Of a stretch of DNA of 64,000 nt, positions 1-8,730 are shown piece by piece. Numbering within the stretch: position 1 is the stretch's first letter; each line of letters begins with the position of its first letter. Made by a program: the position numbers and the translations under genes. Source of the DNA: Fimbriimonadaceae bacterium. Lineage in GTDB: Bacteria > Armatimonadota > Fimbriimonadia > Fimbriimonadales > Fimbriimonadaceae. The stretch is from NCBI GenBank assembly GCA_019454145.1, contig CP075366.1:2211564-2275563 (forward strand), given 5' to 3'. Below the pieces are notes generated by a model. The model worked only from the letters and a program-made list of their open reading frames with translations. It ran no database searches and was not told where the DNA came from.

Positions 1-1
1 A

Positions 2-1627
2 CTGAGGGTGGAAGCAACTCAGCAATTCTGCGTCGCGGAGCAGGAATTCGCAGGTTCGGTTTTTCTGCTTGCATAGGGCTTGGCTGGTATAGGTGCCTCG
101 GTGGAATTCTAAATACAATTCACCGACCCAAGTCATTAAGTCTTCGGATTGCTCAATCGTTTGCAAAAAGAAGTCCTTCGCTTTGACCTTGCTTTCGATC
201 ATGGGCAGGCAAGGGGCAAGCCGAGCGCGTTTGAGTCGTTCAATATGCCATTCGGTTGGGCCACCGCCTCCGTCCCCGAAGCCGAATAAGTAAAGCGATT
301 GGTCGGATCGTGCGTGGTCGCGGTGGTTTTTTACACTTTGCGAAATCTGAGTGGGCGAACAATCCGCAACATAAGTATCCGCCGGTGGAAAGTGCGAAAA
401 AATACGCGAACCATCTATCCCTTGCCACCAAAAGGTGTTATGCGGAATTTTGTTGGTCTGGTTCCAGCTCATTTTCTGGGTGAGGAACGCTTGGATATTG
501 AATTTCTGCAGGATTTGCGGGAGTGCGGCGCAGTAACCAAACACGTCGGGTAGCCACATATCAACGGTTTCGACCCCGAGTTTTTCGCGGAAATACTGCT
601 TGCCATAGAGGAATTGTCGAACCAGTGATTCGGCTCCTGTCAGGTTGCAGTCGGCTTCCACCCACATAGAGCCGACAACTTCCCAATTACCTGCTTTGAT
701 GCCAGCTTTGACTCGTTCAAACAGGTCAGGATGTCGCTTTTCTAGCCATTCGTATTGCGATGCTTGGCTGTGAGCGTAAAGGTGGCCGGGATACCGCTCT
801 GCCAATCCTAGCTGCACCGAGGTCGTGTGCGCCATTTTGAGTTTTGTGACATCAAGCGGCCATAACCAGGCTGTATCGAGGTGGGCATGGCCAACCGCGT
901 AAACCGTGTGTTTGGATTCGCTACTGAGCGAGCCAAGCGCGTTTTTAATTAGGCGGCGGCAACGAGCAAAGGAGCGCCGATTTTCTTCTTGAAATTCATT
1001 ACAGACTTCGTTCAATGCACGGATGAGAGTCGCGTGAGCGGGATCTTCGGGCGGGATCGAATCGGCAAGGTTAAGGACAAATTCCGCATCGTAGAACAAA
1101 TCCATCCGCTCTTGATCGAGCAAAGCGACTTTGAATCCGTGGAAGGTTTCGGAAAGCTGGGTTCTTGGTTTTTCCGGGCGGTGTACGGTGGTTTCCCGGT
1201 TGTGCGCGTAAGTTTGAACCAAAAGGTCAATTTTTGATTCATTTGGGTCGAGCCGGAAGTATTCGTGACCGTGGTCAAGGCCACCCCGTTGGATGTTTTT
1301 GATCCAGATCGTGCCTTCTACAATGCTGCCAGTTTCCCATTTGACTTGCGGCTCGGCTCCGTAGACCAGCACGGGGACAAAACCTTCTGGAACTTCCGGA
1401 AGTTTGCCGCTGACTTTATACCAACCTTCTTGATAAGGTGGCCCCCAGATGAACCCCGGTTCAATTGCCTGCCAATCTTTGGCTTTTCGGGCGGCTTGGG
1501 CATCAGGATAGCTTGCAACGTTGATTTCGGTCGCGAGGGGAAGTGGATTGATGATCAGGAGTTCACGCAGGCGAAAGTCGATGAATTGTTGAATTCTGCG
1601 ACGAGTGACTGATGCGTGTTTTTCCAT
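2..1627 (-). CDS. Alpha-mannosidase, GH38 family (partial, C-terminus beyond window)
   Basis: This reading frame stays open from an ATG at 1627 to the left edge, giving about 542 residues of a retaining alpha-mannosidase that removes terminal mannose from mannosides. The GH38 zinc/active-site motif GHAHLDTAWLWPL lies near residues 245-257. The nucleophile motif MWLPDVFGY has its Asp near residue 361, followed by KMSWNQTNKIPHNTFWW, and FLLRDAE lies close to the edge. The N-terminal ~240 residues match the beta-sandwich part seen in Ams1/MngB-type enzymes. Family members are about 1000 aa, so roughly half is missing. The gene is divergent from the dprA-like gene. No signal peptide is seen, so a cytoplasmic role is inferred. 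Confidence 0.93.
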   Translation of the reverse strand, partial: MEKHASVTRRRIQQFIDFRLRELLIINPLPLATEINVASYPDAQAARKAKDWQAIEPGFIWGPPYQEGWYKVSGKLPEVPEGFVPVLVYGAEPQVKWETGSIVEGTIWIKNIQRGGLDHGHEYFRLDPNESKIDLLVQTYAHNRETTVHRPEKPRTQLSETFHGFKVALLDQERMDLFYDAEFVLNLADSIPPEDPAHATLIRALNEVCNEFQEENRRSFARCRRLIKNALGSLSSESKHTVYAVGHAHLDTAWLWPLDVTKLKMAHTTSVQLGLAERYPGHLYAHSQASQYEWLEKRHPDLFERVKAGIKAGNWEVVGSMWVEADCNLTGAESLVRQFLYGKQYFREKLGVETVDMWLPDVFGYCAALPQILQKFNIQAFLTQKMSWNQTNKIPHNTFWWQGIDGSRIFSHFPPADTYVADCSPTQISQSVKNHRDHARSDQSLYLFGFGDGGGGPTEWHIERLKRARLAPCLPMIESKVKAKDFFLQTIEQSEDLMTWVGELYLEFHRGTYTSQALCKQKNRTCEFLLRDAELLSCFHPQ

Positions 1628-1675
1628 GATCGTGCCGGGCGTTGAGTATACATGGGGTGCGGGTAAAATTGACGG

Positions 1676-2587
1676 ATGCTAAGGGGAGATTGGCATGCTG
1701 GGAGGTGCGTTTTTACGTGCCTTTATTTGCCGGTAAATGGGTGGCAAAAACCGCCGACACGACATTGGCCCAAGGTGCTCGCTGCGTTGCGCGAGGATTC
1801 TGTTGGTGCGGCGGAGCAACGGTTGCGGGCGGCTGGCTTGTGGCACGAGGCATCGGTGCTTGCGGAGCCTGATCGTCTTGCTCTGGCAGAGCAGTATTGC
1901 GAGCGCGAGCAAGTATTAACCGTATGCGATGCCGCTTACCCAACCGGGTGGCTCAATTTGCTAGGCGACACTGCTCCGCCTGCTTTGTGGCGATTGGGCG
2001 ACGTTCCCACTGGTTTATCTCTGGGGGTAGTTGGTTCTCGCGAGCTCACCCTTAACCAACAGCAATTTGCGGTTGGGCTTGGCAATGTTTTGCGCAAATT
2101 GGGCTACGGCATGGTAAGCGGCGCAGCACGCGGGGCTGATTCCATAGTGGCTCAATCATTTGGTGATTCAGCCGTGCACATTTTGCCGAGCGGCATAAAT
2201 GCGGCTACCGCAGAGTACGGGCGCGCCACGTACCTGAGCCCATTTGAGCCGGAAGCCACATTTACTGGTCAACAAGCCATGATTCGCAACCGTCTGATTT
2301 ACTCTTGGTCAGGTTTATCGGTGGTTGTCCATAGTCGGTTTAAGGTGGGTGGCACATGGGGAGGCGTCACCGAGGCTCTTCGCAAACGTAACGGTCGTGT
2401 TATCGTGCCCCAGTGGGGTTGTGCTGCCTCCGCGGCATTGGTTGCTTTGGGCGGAGTTGGGTTACCAATAACCGCTACCTGGCCCGAGCAACTTGCCTTT
2501 TTGCTGCGTCAACCTTTGCCGTTAGCCCAACCCGATTTATTTGGGGCCGAGGTCGTCCGCGAGCGCAGATTGGCATACGGATTTTAG
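1676..2587 (+). CDS. dprA: DprA/Smf-like DNA-processing protein
   Basis: This 303-residue protein has the DprA Rossmann-like (SLOG) domain. Visible motifs are VVGSR (residues 118-122), SGAARGADS (148-156) and RNRLIY (204-209), followed by GGTWGG. DprA loads RecA onto incoming single-stranded DNA during natural transformation. The protein is shorter than the usual ~360 aa and no C-terminal winged-helix domain is apparent. The start is uncertain: the ATG at 1676 has no clear Shine-Dalgarno sequence, and the first ~30 residues do not look conserved, so a TTG/GTG start further in is possible. The 3' end overlaps the convergent ruvC by a few bases. Its position beside ruvC-mutL places it among recombination and repair genes. 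Confidence 0.8.
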   Translation: MLRGDWHAGRCVFTCLYLPVNGWQKPPTRHWPKVLAALREDSVGAAEQRLRAAGLWHEASVLAEPDRLALAEQYCEREQVLTVCDAAYPTGWLNLLGDTAPPALWRLGDVPTGLSLGVVGSRELTLNQQQFAVGLGNVLRKLGYGMVSGAARGADSIVAQSFGDSAVHILPSGINAATAEYGRATYLSPFEPEATFTGQQAMIRNRLIYSWSGLSVVVHSRFKVGGTWGGVTEALRKRNGRVIVPQWGCAASAALVALGGVGLPITATWPEQLAFLLRQPLPLAQPDLFGAEVVRERRLAYGF

Positions 2588-3066
2588 CGGCCTATAGTCG
2601 GGGCAACTCGCAGGGCATGAGTTATCGCAATGGCGAGGGCGTCGGCAATATCATCCGGCCTTGGCGTTGATTGGAGTCCAAGTAGTTTGGTGACCATAAA
2701 CTGCACCTGCTTCTTTTCTGCGTTGCCCGTTCCCGTGACCGACTGTTTAACCTCAGGCGGAGAATATTCGGCATGCGGAATCCCGTTCTGAGCCGCGGAA
2801 AGCAATACGCACCCCAATGCCTTGGCAACATCCATTGCGGTGGTTTGATTTTTTGTAAAAAGTAACCTTTCAGTTGCCAAGCAATCAGGATAATGAGTTT
2901 GAATGATCTCCCCCACTTGGCTGTAAATGAGTTTCAGCCTCTCTGGCACTTCAATCGAAGGCGTTTCAATCAAGCCGTACGCAATTGGCCTCAGCTGCGA
3001 TCCATTTTTTTCGATAAGCCCATAGCCGACACGGCCAATTCCCGGATCGATCCCTAAAATAATCAC
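2584..3066 (-). CDS. ruvC: Crossover junction endodeoxyribonuclease RuvC
   Basis: This 160-residue Holliday-junction resolvase nicks four-way junctions symmetrically together with RuvAB. The acidic catalytic set is present: D7 in GIDPG, E66 in ATERLL, and D139/D142 in the RPDDIADALAIAITH segment. The start is GTG at 3066. The longer frame to 3132 lies inside mutL and adds residues with no family match. With the GTG start the gene overlaps the mutL stop as GTGA, typical of translational coupling, and the length then fits RuvC (~160-170 aa). RuvA and RuvB are not in this window. Confidence 0.93.
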   Translation of the reverse strand: MIILGIDPGIGRVGYGLIEKNGSQLRPIAYGLIETPSIEVPERLKLIYSQVGEIIQTHYPDCLATERLLFTKNQTTAMDVAKALGCVLLSAAQNGIPHAEYSPPEVKQSVTGTGNAEKKQVQFMVTKLLGLQSTPRPDDIADALAIAITHALRVAPTIGR

Positions 3067-4835
3067 CGCTTGAACCTGCGACGAATATCGGATTTTGGCC
3101 ACACGATTGTGATTGGTCGTCCATGTGGGCAAAGATAAGGATTCTCAGTTTGGGCTAGGTCTTCAATGAGTTTTTGCATTTCTGCATGACCGAGAGGATC
3201 GCCGGCTTTGATCGCCATCTTGCAGGAACACATGATGTAAACATCGTCTCTACTGGGCGTCCAACCACCTTGCGAAGCGCCTTCCGCAATTTCATCCAGC
3301 AGATCGTGAAGAACTTGCAGTGCTCCTTTGCCCCGCCCAAGTGCCGGAACTGACCGGACGAGAAGTGTATCTTGGCCAAACGGTTCGATATCGTAACCGA
3401 CGGCGGCAAATTCCTCCAATTTTTCTGCGACCATCTGGGCAACGTGGCGAGGTACCGAAATAGATTCGGGGCTAATGAGTTGCTGGCGTTCAACTGGTGT
3501 TGAACCGCGAGTGTTGACAAGCATCTCATACAGAATCCGCTCGTGAGCAACGTGCTGGTCAATCACGAGCATTGAAGTGCGGTTTTCCGCAATGATAAAA
3601 GTCTGATCCACTTGCCCGAGAATCCGGAGACCATCCAGCAGTTCTGCCTGAGCCGCATTTTGCCCGCTAAAAACAGGTTGAGTTGGTTCGCTGGGCGTGT
3701 AGGGATGGTGGGGCTGAGGAGTGACCGCATAACTTGTGGCCGCCGGAAAATCCATCGTCGGCTGGCTGAGCAAGCCAAGTGCTTCGTTGACCGCGGTGAT
3801 CTGCTCCATGCTTGGAATCATTCCGTGGGAAAGAAGCGCATCTTTGATGCCCCGTCGCACCGCGTCGAATACGCCTCCTTCGCGGTGGAACTTTACTTCA
3901 GATTTTGTTGGAGAAACGTTGATGTCGAGTTCGGCGGGTGAAAGGTCAACCATCAAAACCACCACCGGATATCGCCGATCAGGAGTTAAACTTCGATAGG
4001 CTTGGTCAATGGCGGCGGTCAGCGTACGGCTTCTAATTGCGCGGCCGTTGACATAAAGCCACTGCATCGCGCGCGTGGGTTTGGTGAGGTGCGGTGGGCT
4101 AACGAAACCAGTGACTGATGCATAGCCGTTGCTAGTGGAGATCGGCACCAAAGCCCGGGCGGTTTCCGTGCTCCAAACTTCAGCCAGGGCCGTTAAAGGA
4201 TCGCCGATCCCGCTGGTGCGGAGCACAACAGAGTCGTGATGTTCAACTTTGAACGCCACATCTGGCCGCAGCACTGCGAATCGGTTGACTGCATCCACAC
4301 ATGCGCTCAGCTCAGTCGCGTCCGTTTTGAGGAACTTAAGCCGAGCCGGAACGTTGCCAAACAGGTTTTCGACCCGAATAGTTGTGCCTCGCGGCCCTGA
4401 TTCTGAGGTTGGGGCAAGGATTTCCCCCTCCTCTACCGTGATCACAGTTCTAGCTCCATCGGCAACCGCAGTACTCAGAATCATCCGAGAGACCGAAGCA
4501 ATAGAAGGAAGTGCTTCGCCGCGGAAGCCATAACTCAAGATTTTGAGCAGATCATCGGAGGTTGTAATCTTGCTTGTAGCGTGGCGCAAAAGCGACTTGG
4601 CGGCTGACTCAGCGTCCATGCCGTGACCATTGTCACTGACTTCAATCAGAGTACGGCCTGCATCTTCCAGTCGCACCGTAATTTGGGTTGCCCCTGCGTC
4701 CAGAGAATTTTCTACTAGCTCTTTAACTGCGGATGCAGGTCGTTCGACAACTTCCCCTGCGGCAATTTGGTTGATCGTGTGGTTATCAAGCAGTTGGATT
4801 TCCACTCTTGACGGTGAAACTGGCAAAGAGCTCAT
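3063..4835 (-). CDS. mutL: DNA mismatch repair protein MutL
   Basis: This GHKL ATPase links mismatch recognition by MutS to strand incision. ATPase motifs are NSLDAGA (43-49), DNGHGM (68-73) and GFRGEAL (103-109). The C-terminal endonuclease-type metal motif reads DQHVAHERILYE near residue 424, a DQHA(X)2E(X)4E pattern with Ala replaced by Val. SCKMAIKAG (~546) and CPHGRP (~570) complete the metal site, so this is a nicking MutL as in MutH-less bacteria. I chose ATG 4835 because GGAGG lies nine bases upstream; a longer frame begins at 4880. It is the first gene of a mutL-ruvC operon. Confidence 0.96.
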   Translation of the reverse strand: MSSLPVSPSRVEIQLLDNHTINQIAAGEVVERPASAVKELVENSLDAGATQITVRLEDAGRTLIEVSDNGHGMDAESAAKSLLRHATSKITTSDDLLKILSYGFRGEALPSIASVSRMILSTAVADGARTVITVEEGEILAPTSESGPRGTTIRVENLFGNVPARLKFLKTDATELSACVDAVNRFAVLRPDVAFKVEHHDSVVLRTSGIGDPLTALAEVWSTETARALVPISTSNGYASVTGFVSPPHLTKPTRAMQWLYVNGRAIRSRTLTAAIDQAYRSLTPDRRYPVVVLMVDLSPAELDINVSPTKSEVKFHREGGVFDAVRRGIKDALLSHGMIPSMEQITAVNEALGLLSQPTMDFPAATSYAVTPQPHHPYTPSEPTQPVFSGQNAAQAELLDGLRILGQVDQTFIIAENRTSMLVIDQHVAHERILYEMLVNTRGSTPVERQQLISPESISVPRHVAQMVAEKLEEFAAVGYDIEPFGQDTLLVRSVPALGRGKGALQVLHDLLDEIAEGASQGGWTPSRDDVYIMCSCKMAIKAGDPLGHAEMQKLIEDLAQTENPYLCPHGRPITIVWPKSDIRRRFKR

Positions 4836-4887
4836 GAGCTTGACCCTCCGTGGCAAGTTGTGAAGCCTGAAAGTTGACAAATTGGGC

Positions 4888-4915
4888 TAAGTATTTTTAC
4901 GAGTGAAGCCGATGA
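4888..4915 (+). promoter_or_regulatory. Possible sigma-28 (flagellar) promoter for motAB
   Basis: GCCGATGA at 4908-4915 is one base from the sigma-28 -10 consensus GCCGATAA. A TAAG box lies 16 bases upstream, against the consensus TAAA with 15. The site is about 60 bases before motA. FlgM, the sigma-28 antagonist, is encoded nearby, which makes this plausible but unproven. Confidence 0.35.
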
Positions 4916-4973
4916 TTGAACTGTCGGGATCGGACTGTGTCTGCCTACCCGGTTTGATCTGGACCAAATCAAG

Positions 4974-5822
4974 ATGTTCGCGTTCATTGGAATCATAGTT
5001 GGGGTTGTCTGTACGTTGCTGGGGTATGTGCTTCACCACGGCAATGTGGCAATTCTCATTCAGCCAACAGAAATCATCATTATTGTTGGGGCAGCAATCG
5101 GAATTTTTCTTGGCTCCTATGGGATGAAGACGTTCCAGGCGACCATAAAGGCGGTTATGGGTTTGCTCAAACCGTCGGCAGCTAAGGAAGCATACGTCCA
5201 GCTACTTAAGATGATGTACGAATTATTTAATGTTGCTCGGAAAGAAGGGCTTCTTGGGTTGGAAAAACACGTGGAAAACCCCAACGAAAGCGAAATCATG
5301 AGCAAATATCCATCGTTTTTGGGGAATCACCACGCGGTTCATTTTTTTTGCGACACTCTCCGAGTCATTCTCACTGGGGCGGTTGGCCCGCACGATTTGA
5401 GCGAAATGATGGAGATGGACTTGGATGTCGCCCACGAAGAAGATTTACTCCCCGCTGAGGCCCTCACCACGGTTGGTGACGCTATGCCCGCGGTTGGAAT
5501 CGTTGCCGCGGTTTTGGGGGTTATCATCACCATGGGCAAGATCAACGATGGACCAGAAGTCATCGGTGGTTCGGTTGCAGCTGCGCTAGTCGGTACGTTT
5601 ATGGGGATTTTTATCGGGTACGTTATCTGCGCACCATTGGCTAAATCCATCACCGCAAAGGTGAAAGCAGAAGGCATGTATCTCAACTGTATTCGTCATG
5701 CGTTATTTAGCTTTTCACGTGGTGAATCGCCGATCACTTGCATTGAGTTTGCTCGCCGCCAGATCGAGCCTAGTATGCGTCCAGGATTTGTTGAGCTTGA
5801 AGAAGCGGTGAAGGCGGCTTAA
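4974..5822 (+). CDS. motA: Flagellar motor stator protein MotA
   Basis: This 282-residue inner-membrane protein forms the ion-conducting stator with MotB. The N-terminal pair of membrane helices (residues ~1-50) is followed by a cytoplasmic loop rich in charged residues. Two further helices contain MPAVGIVAAVLGVI and VGTFMGIFIGYVICAPL, with the family's conserved prolines. Length matches MotA of the E. coli type (~290 aa). motB follows 12 bases downstream, so the two are co-transcribed. Other flagellar structural genes are absent, so motAB is an isolated stator operon here. Confidence 0.95.
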   Translation: MFAFIGIIVGVVCTLLGYVLHHGNVAILIQPTEIIIIVGAAIGIFLGSYGMKTFQATIKAVMGLLKPSAAKEAYVQLLKMMYELFNVARKEGLLGLEKHVENPNESEIMSKYPSFLGNHHAVHFFCDTLRVILTGAVGPHDLSEMMEMDLDVAHEEDLLPAEALTTVGDAMPAVGIVAAVLGVIITMGKINDGPEVIGGSVAAALVGTFMGIFIGYVICAPLAKSITAKVKAEGMYLNCIRHALFSFSRGESPITCIEFARRQIEPSMRPGFVELEEAVKAA

Positions 5823-5834
5823 GAGGTTAGGGAG

Positions 5835-6734
5835 ATGCAAGAAGGCACCCCGATTATCATCAAAAAGGTTAAAAAGCACGGCCATGGTCACCATGGCGGG
5901 GCTTGGAAAGTTGCCTACGCCGACTTTGTTACGGCGATGATGGCCTTCTTTATGGTCATGTGGATTCTCGGGATGTCAGATTCGCAGAAAGAAGCGATCG
6001 CCGCATACTTTAATGATCCGGTGGGTTACAGCCGCAAAACTCCAACATTTTTCGATCCGAAAATTGGGCCGTCGGAAGACGCGGTTGCAAATGGCGATCC
6101 GGCTTATTCCCAAAACGATGGCCTTCTGGAAGACAAAGCGCAACTTGATAGTGCCCAAGGTCAAATTGAGCAAGCCATAGAACAAGATTCAGAGCTCAGC
6201 AAACTCGCAGGCAGTGGTGATTTAGAAGTTAAGCAAACTGAAGAGGGCTTAGTTCTGGAACTCATTGAAAACGAAGCGAGCGGTGAAGTCTTCTTTGAAC
6301 TCGGCAGCTCGTCAATTCGCGACCAGGCCAGAGCCGTATTCGAAAAACTCGCGCCCATCCTTGCCAAAACTAAGCGATTGATGAAGATCGAAGGGCACAC
6401 AGATAGTCGCCCTTACCCAGGCACGGGATACGACAACTTTGATCTCAGTAGCGAACGGGCGAACCAAGTTCGGCGATTGCTCATGGCGCACGGAGTTGGT
6501 GAAAAACAGATACTCGGGGCGGAAGGCAAAGCGGACAACGACCCTCGCAAACCCGAAGATCCAACCCACTTCAGCAACCGACGTGTCACTGTTCTTCTGC
6601 CGTACAAGTACGCGAAATCAGCAACATTGAAGATGCCAACAGACATCGTGGACGAAAAGATTGAAGGCGTATTTGCTCGCCCGCCCGCGAACCCTGCGGA
6701 CAGCATTGGCGAACCAAAGATTCAAAAACATTAG
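5835..6734 (+). CDS. motB: Flagellar motor stator protein MotB
   Basis: This 299-residue protein anchors the stator to peptidoglycan. The single N-terminal helix contains VAYADFVTAMMAFFMVMW, in which D30 is the ion-carrying aspartate. A linker follows, then a C-terminal OmpA-like peptidoglycan-binding domain with IEGHTDSRPY (~185-194) and a downstream DLSSERA...RR segment. The N-terminus is His/Gly/Lys-rich before the membrane helix, as is usual. A GGGAG Shine-Dalgarno sequence precedes the ATG. It is co-transcribed with motA. Confidence 0.95.
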   Translation: MQEGTPIIIKKVKKHGHGHHGGAWKVAYADFVTAMMAFFMVMWILGMSDSQKEAIAAYFNDPVGYSRKTPTFFDPKIGPSEDAVANGDPAYSQNDGLLEDKAQLDSAQGQIEQAIEQDSELSKLAGSGDLEVKQTEEGLVLELIENEASGEVFFELGSSSIRDQARAVFEKLAPILAKTKRLMKIEGHTDSRPYPGTGYDNFDLSSERANQVRRLLMAHGVGEKQILGAEGKADNDPRKPEDPTHFSNRRVTVLLPYKYAKSATLKMPTDIVDEKIEGVFARPPANPADSIGEPKIQKH

Positions 6735-6826
6735 ATCAATCGGTCTGCTTGTGGGAAATTAAGACAGTTTGGTGCAAAAGTACCTGCGCCGTATTTCTAG
6801 AATGACTCGTCTTGAATTCCTGAATC

Positions 6827-7111
6827 ATGGCGGTCATTGATGGCAATCTTTGGGAATACAACCTCGCGAGGGTTGTTGTGGTGGACGTGACCGATGACTA
6901 CCGGTTAATGAAACCAGCCATGCCGAGCGAGTGTTATCCGATTCTGGCGGAAATCTGGGTGCCGCGCTACATGCTCAAAGATAAAATCGCAGAGATCCCG
7001 CTAGTGGACGGCTACTTGTACGATTGGCATCAATCGCCAGCAAAAGAGTCAGAGCACTGGTACATAGGCGTAGTGGACCGCGTGATGCTGGTGAACCGCA
7101 CCGAAGCGTAA
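6827..7111 (+). CDS. Small hypothetical protein
   Basis: This 94-residue acidic, aromatic-rich protein has no recognised domain, signal peptide or membrane segment. It includes EIWVPRYMLKDKI and a C-terminal ESEHWYIGVVDRVMLV stretch, consistent with a small alpha/beta fold. It follows motB by ~90 bases and converges on the GH26-like gene with two bases between stops, so the frame fills a natural gap. Function is unknown. Evidence for expression is limited to frame length and position. Confidence 0.5.
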   Translation: MAVIDGNLWEYNLARVVVVDVTDDYRLMKPAMPSECYPILAEIWVPRYMLKDKIAEIPLVDGYLYDWHQSPAKESEHWYIGVVDRVMLVNRTEA

Positions 7112-7113
7112 AC

Positions 7114-8313
7114 TTACTGAACCGTAATAAGCGGCTTGATGTAGCTGTCCATCGGCTGAACCTCGCCTGTTTCTTGGGCCAGTTTCGATTTTTCTGCCCG
7201 TTCAACTGGCTCAAGGTATCCAAACTGTGAATATGGGTCTGCCCGCGAATTAATATCACGCGCGAACAAATTGACTTTTTCAAGCATTGACCAATTTCCG
7301 TCTCCGCACAGCTTGAGAAAAGCGAGCACCTCTTCTCGCTGAGGATAAGCGCAGCCGAGTTCGCAGATTTGGAACGGAGCTTCTGGATCGAGTTCGTGCA
7401 TAAACGAATAATAATCTTCGTACATTGGCAACAACGGGTGAGTAGTGCGATAAATAGTGCCACCGATCCGATCCCACAGCACATTGCTTTCATTTGGCCC
7501 GTAAAACATTCGCCGGGCAAGCGATTTCTGATACTTCTTACCAACATAAAAAGTGTTGATCAAAGGAGAAAACACTAACTTGACGTTCCCTGGCATTTGA
7601 GATTTGAAATCAGCGGCTGCTTCGTAAAAATCATCTGCCACCGATGGTTGAGTCGCAGAGTATTCACTTCCGCGCAGGTTAGATTCTGAGGCAAACCGAA
7701 TCCAAATTGTAATGTCGTGCTTTTCTGCTCTCTGAAATGCCCGGGAAAGGAATTCCATCGCTGTGGAATCGTGGAAAATATCGTACTTTTCTTCGCCCAG
7801 AGGTTCAAGGGCAATCGTGACATCGCCATATTCGCCCGCCATCAGAATCCACCGCTCTAGCTTCTCGACCCGATCCTTAAAGTTTTCTTGCTTGAGGCTG
7901 AAGTAGTTCATGTCCTCAAGATCGGCCCCGTAGGTGGAATGCACAGATTCGCGATATTTCGCGTACTGCTTGGCGTCAGCCAGCCCGTAGGTCGAAACAT
8001 GGGTGATTCCCGCCAAATGAGCGGCTTCACCGGAGAACGCACCGACTTTGACTTTCCCGAGCCATGCACTGCGCTGAGTGTGTTCAACTGGAACCGGGGC
8101 AAACGCCGAAAGATCAATTTCTGGCATTTGAATGCTGGGAAGTTGAACCTTTGGTACTTGAGTAGCCGCTTTAGGGAGCGAAGGCGCAATCAATAGGCCC
8201 GTAATGATCACTAAAGGCATCACTGATGCCGCCCCTAATAGTAATGGATTCACAACTTTGACAGTGGCTTCCGGCTGCCATTTATCGCCAGATTTACTAT
8301 AAGTGATACCCAT
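7114..8313 (-). CDS. Membrane-anchored GH26-like glycosidase
   Basis: This 399-residue protein has one N-terminal membrane helix (~23-44), a Pro-rich linker and an apparent (beta/alpha)8 domain. WIRFASESN (E210) resembles the GH26 acid/base motif RxxHExN, and PFQICELG (E318) resembles the nucleophile strand. The usual His before the acid/base Glu is Ser here. GH26 enzymes cleave beta-mannans and related glycans, so the active domain probably faces outward or into the periplasm. It could be a catalytically divergent member. It lies downstream of flgM but is separated by a terminator. Confidence 0.6.
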   Translation of the reverse strand: MGITYSKSGDKWQPEATVKVVNPLLLGAASVMPLVIITGLLIAPSLPKAATQVPKVQLPSIQMPEIDLSAFAPVPVEHTQRSAWLGKVKVGAFSGEAAHLAGITHVSTYGLADAKQYAKYRESVHSTYGADLEDMNYFSLKQENFKDRVEKLERWILMAGEYGDVTIALEPLGEEKYDIFHDSTAMEFLSRAFQRAEKHDITIWIRFASESNLRGSEYSATQPSVADDFYEAAADFKSQMPGNVKLVFSPLINTFYVGKKYQKSLARRMFYGPNESNVLWDRIGGTIYRTTHPLLPMYEDYYSFMHELDPEAPFQICELGCAYPQREEVLAFLKLCGDGNWSMLEKVNLFARDINSRADPYSQFGYLEPVERAEKSKLAQETGEVQPMDSYIKPLITVQ

Positions 8314-8387
8314 GAATATTGCCCTGTAGAGTTTAACGCGGGAGCGCGCTGATCGGTGTCAAAAACTGACAAATTAAAAGGAGAAAA

Positions 8388-8405
8388 CCCCGATCGGAAT
8401 CGGGG
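8388..8405 (-). terminator. Intrinsic terminator after flgM
   Basis: A seven-base-pair GC-rich stem (CCCCGAT/ATCGGGG) has a four-base loop and is followed on the minus strand by TTTTCTCCTTTT. It lies 40 bases past the flgM stop and ends that short transcript before the GH26-like gene. Confidence 0.85.
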
Positions 8406-8444
8406 TAATCGGTTGGGAGGATTGGGGTGTCCCAGGTACGAAGC

Positions 8445-8705
8445 TTATTCTTTGATTCGGTCGGCAATCGCGCGCCGGATCATGGTTTCGGTGATTTCTT
8501 CGCCGGTTGGATTGTAGTTGCCGGCTTCGATTCTCGCTTTCAAATCAGCGATCATGTCTTCTCGGTCTGGCATCGCGTTGACTTTCGCGGTGACGTCGGC
8601 GACGAGATCAGCATCGGTGAGCTTGATAACCGCAGCTTCAACTTTATGTTTTGCAATCGGTTCGCCTTTTTGAATTTGTTCGATTTGTTGAGTTGATATT
8701 TTCAC
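8445..8705 (-). CDS. flgM: Anti-sigma-28 factor FlgM
   Basis: This 86-residue protein matches FlgM: a short polar N-terminus, then a helical C-terminal part with MPDREDMIADLKARIEAGNY and an ETMIRRAIADRI tail. The D..R...I..L...I..G.Y pattern is the sigma-28-binding region. FlgM holds FliA inactive until the hook-basal body is complete and then leaves through the flagellar exporter. The start is GTG at 8705, with AGAGAGG eight bases upstream. It is monocistronic: a terminator follows and a c-di-GMP-I riboswitch precedes it, so its level is probably set by cyclic di-GMP. Confidence 0.8.
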   Translation of the reverse strand: MKISTQQIEQIQKGEPIAKHKVEAAVIKLTDADLVADVTAKVNAMPDREDMIADLKARIEAGNYNPTGEEITETMIRRAIADRIKE

Positions 8706-8730
8706 GCTTTTGACCTCTCTTTAGTGCTCT

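Noticed and set aside
6975-7547. 190-residue minus-strand frame
   Set aside because: Overlaps the GH26-like gene in another frame; low-complexity shadow translation.
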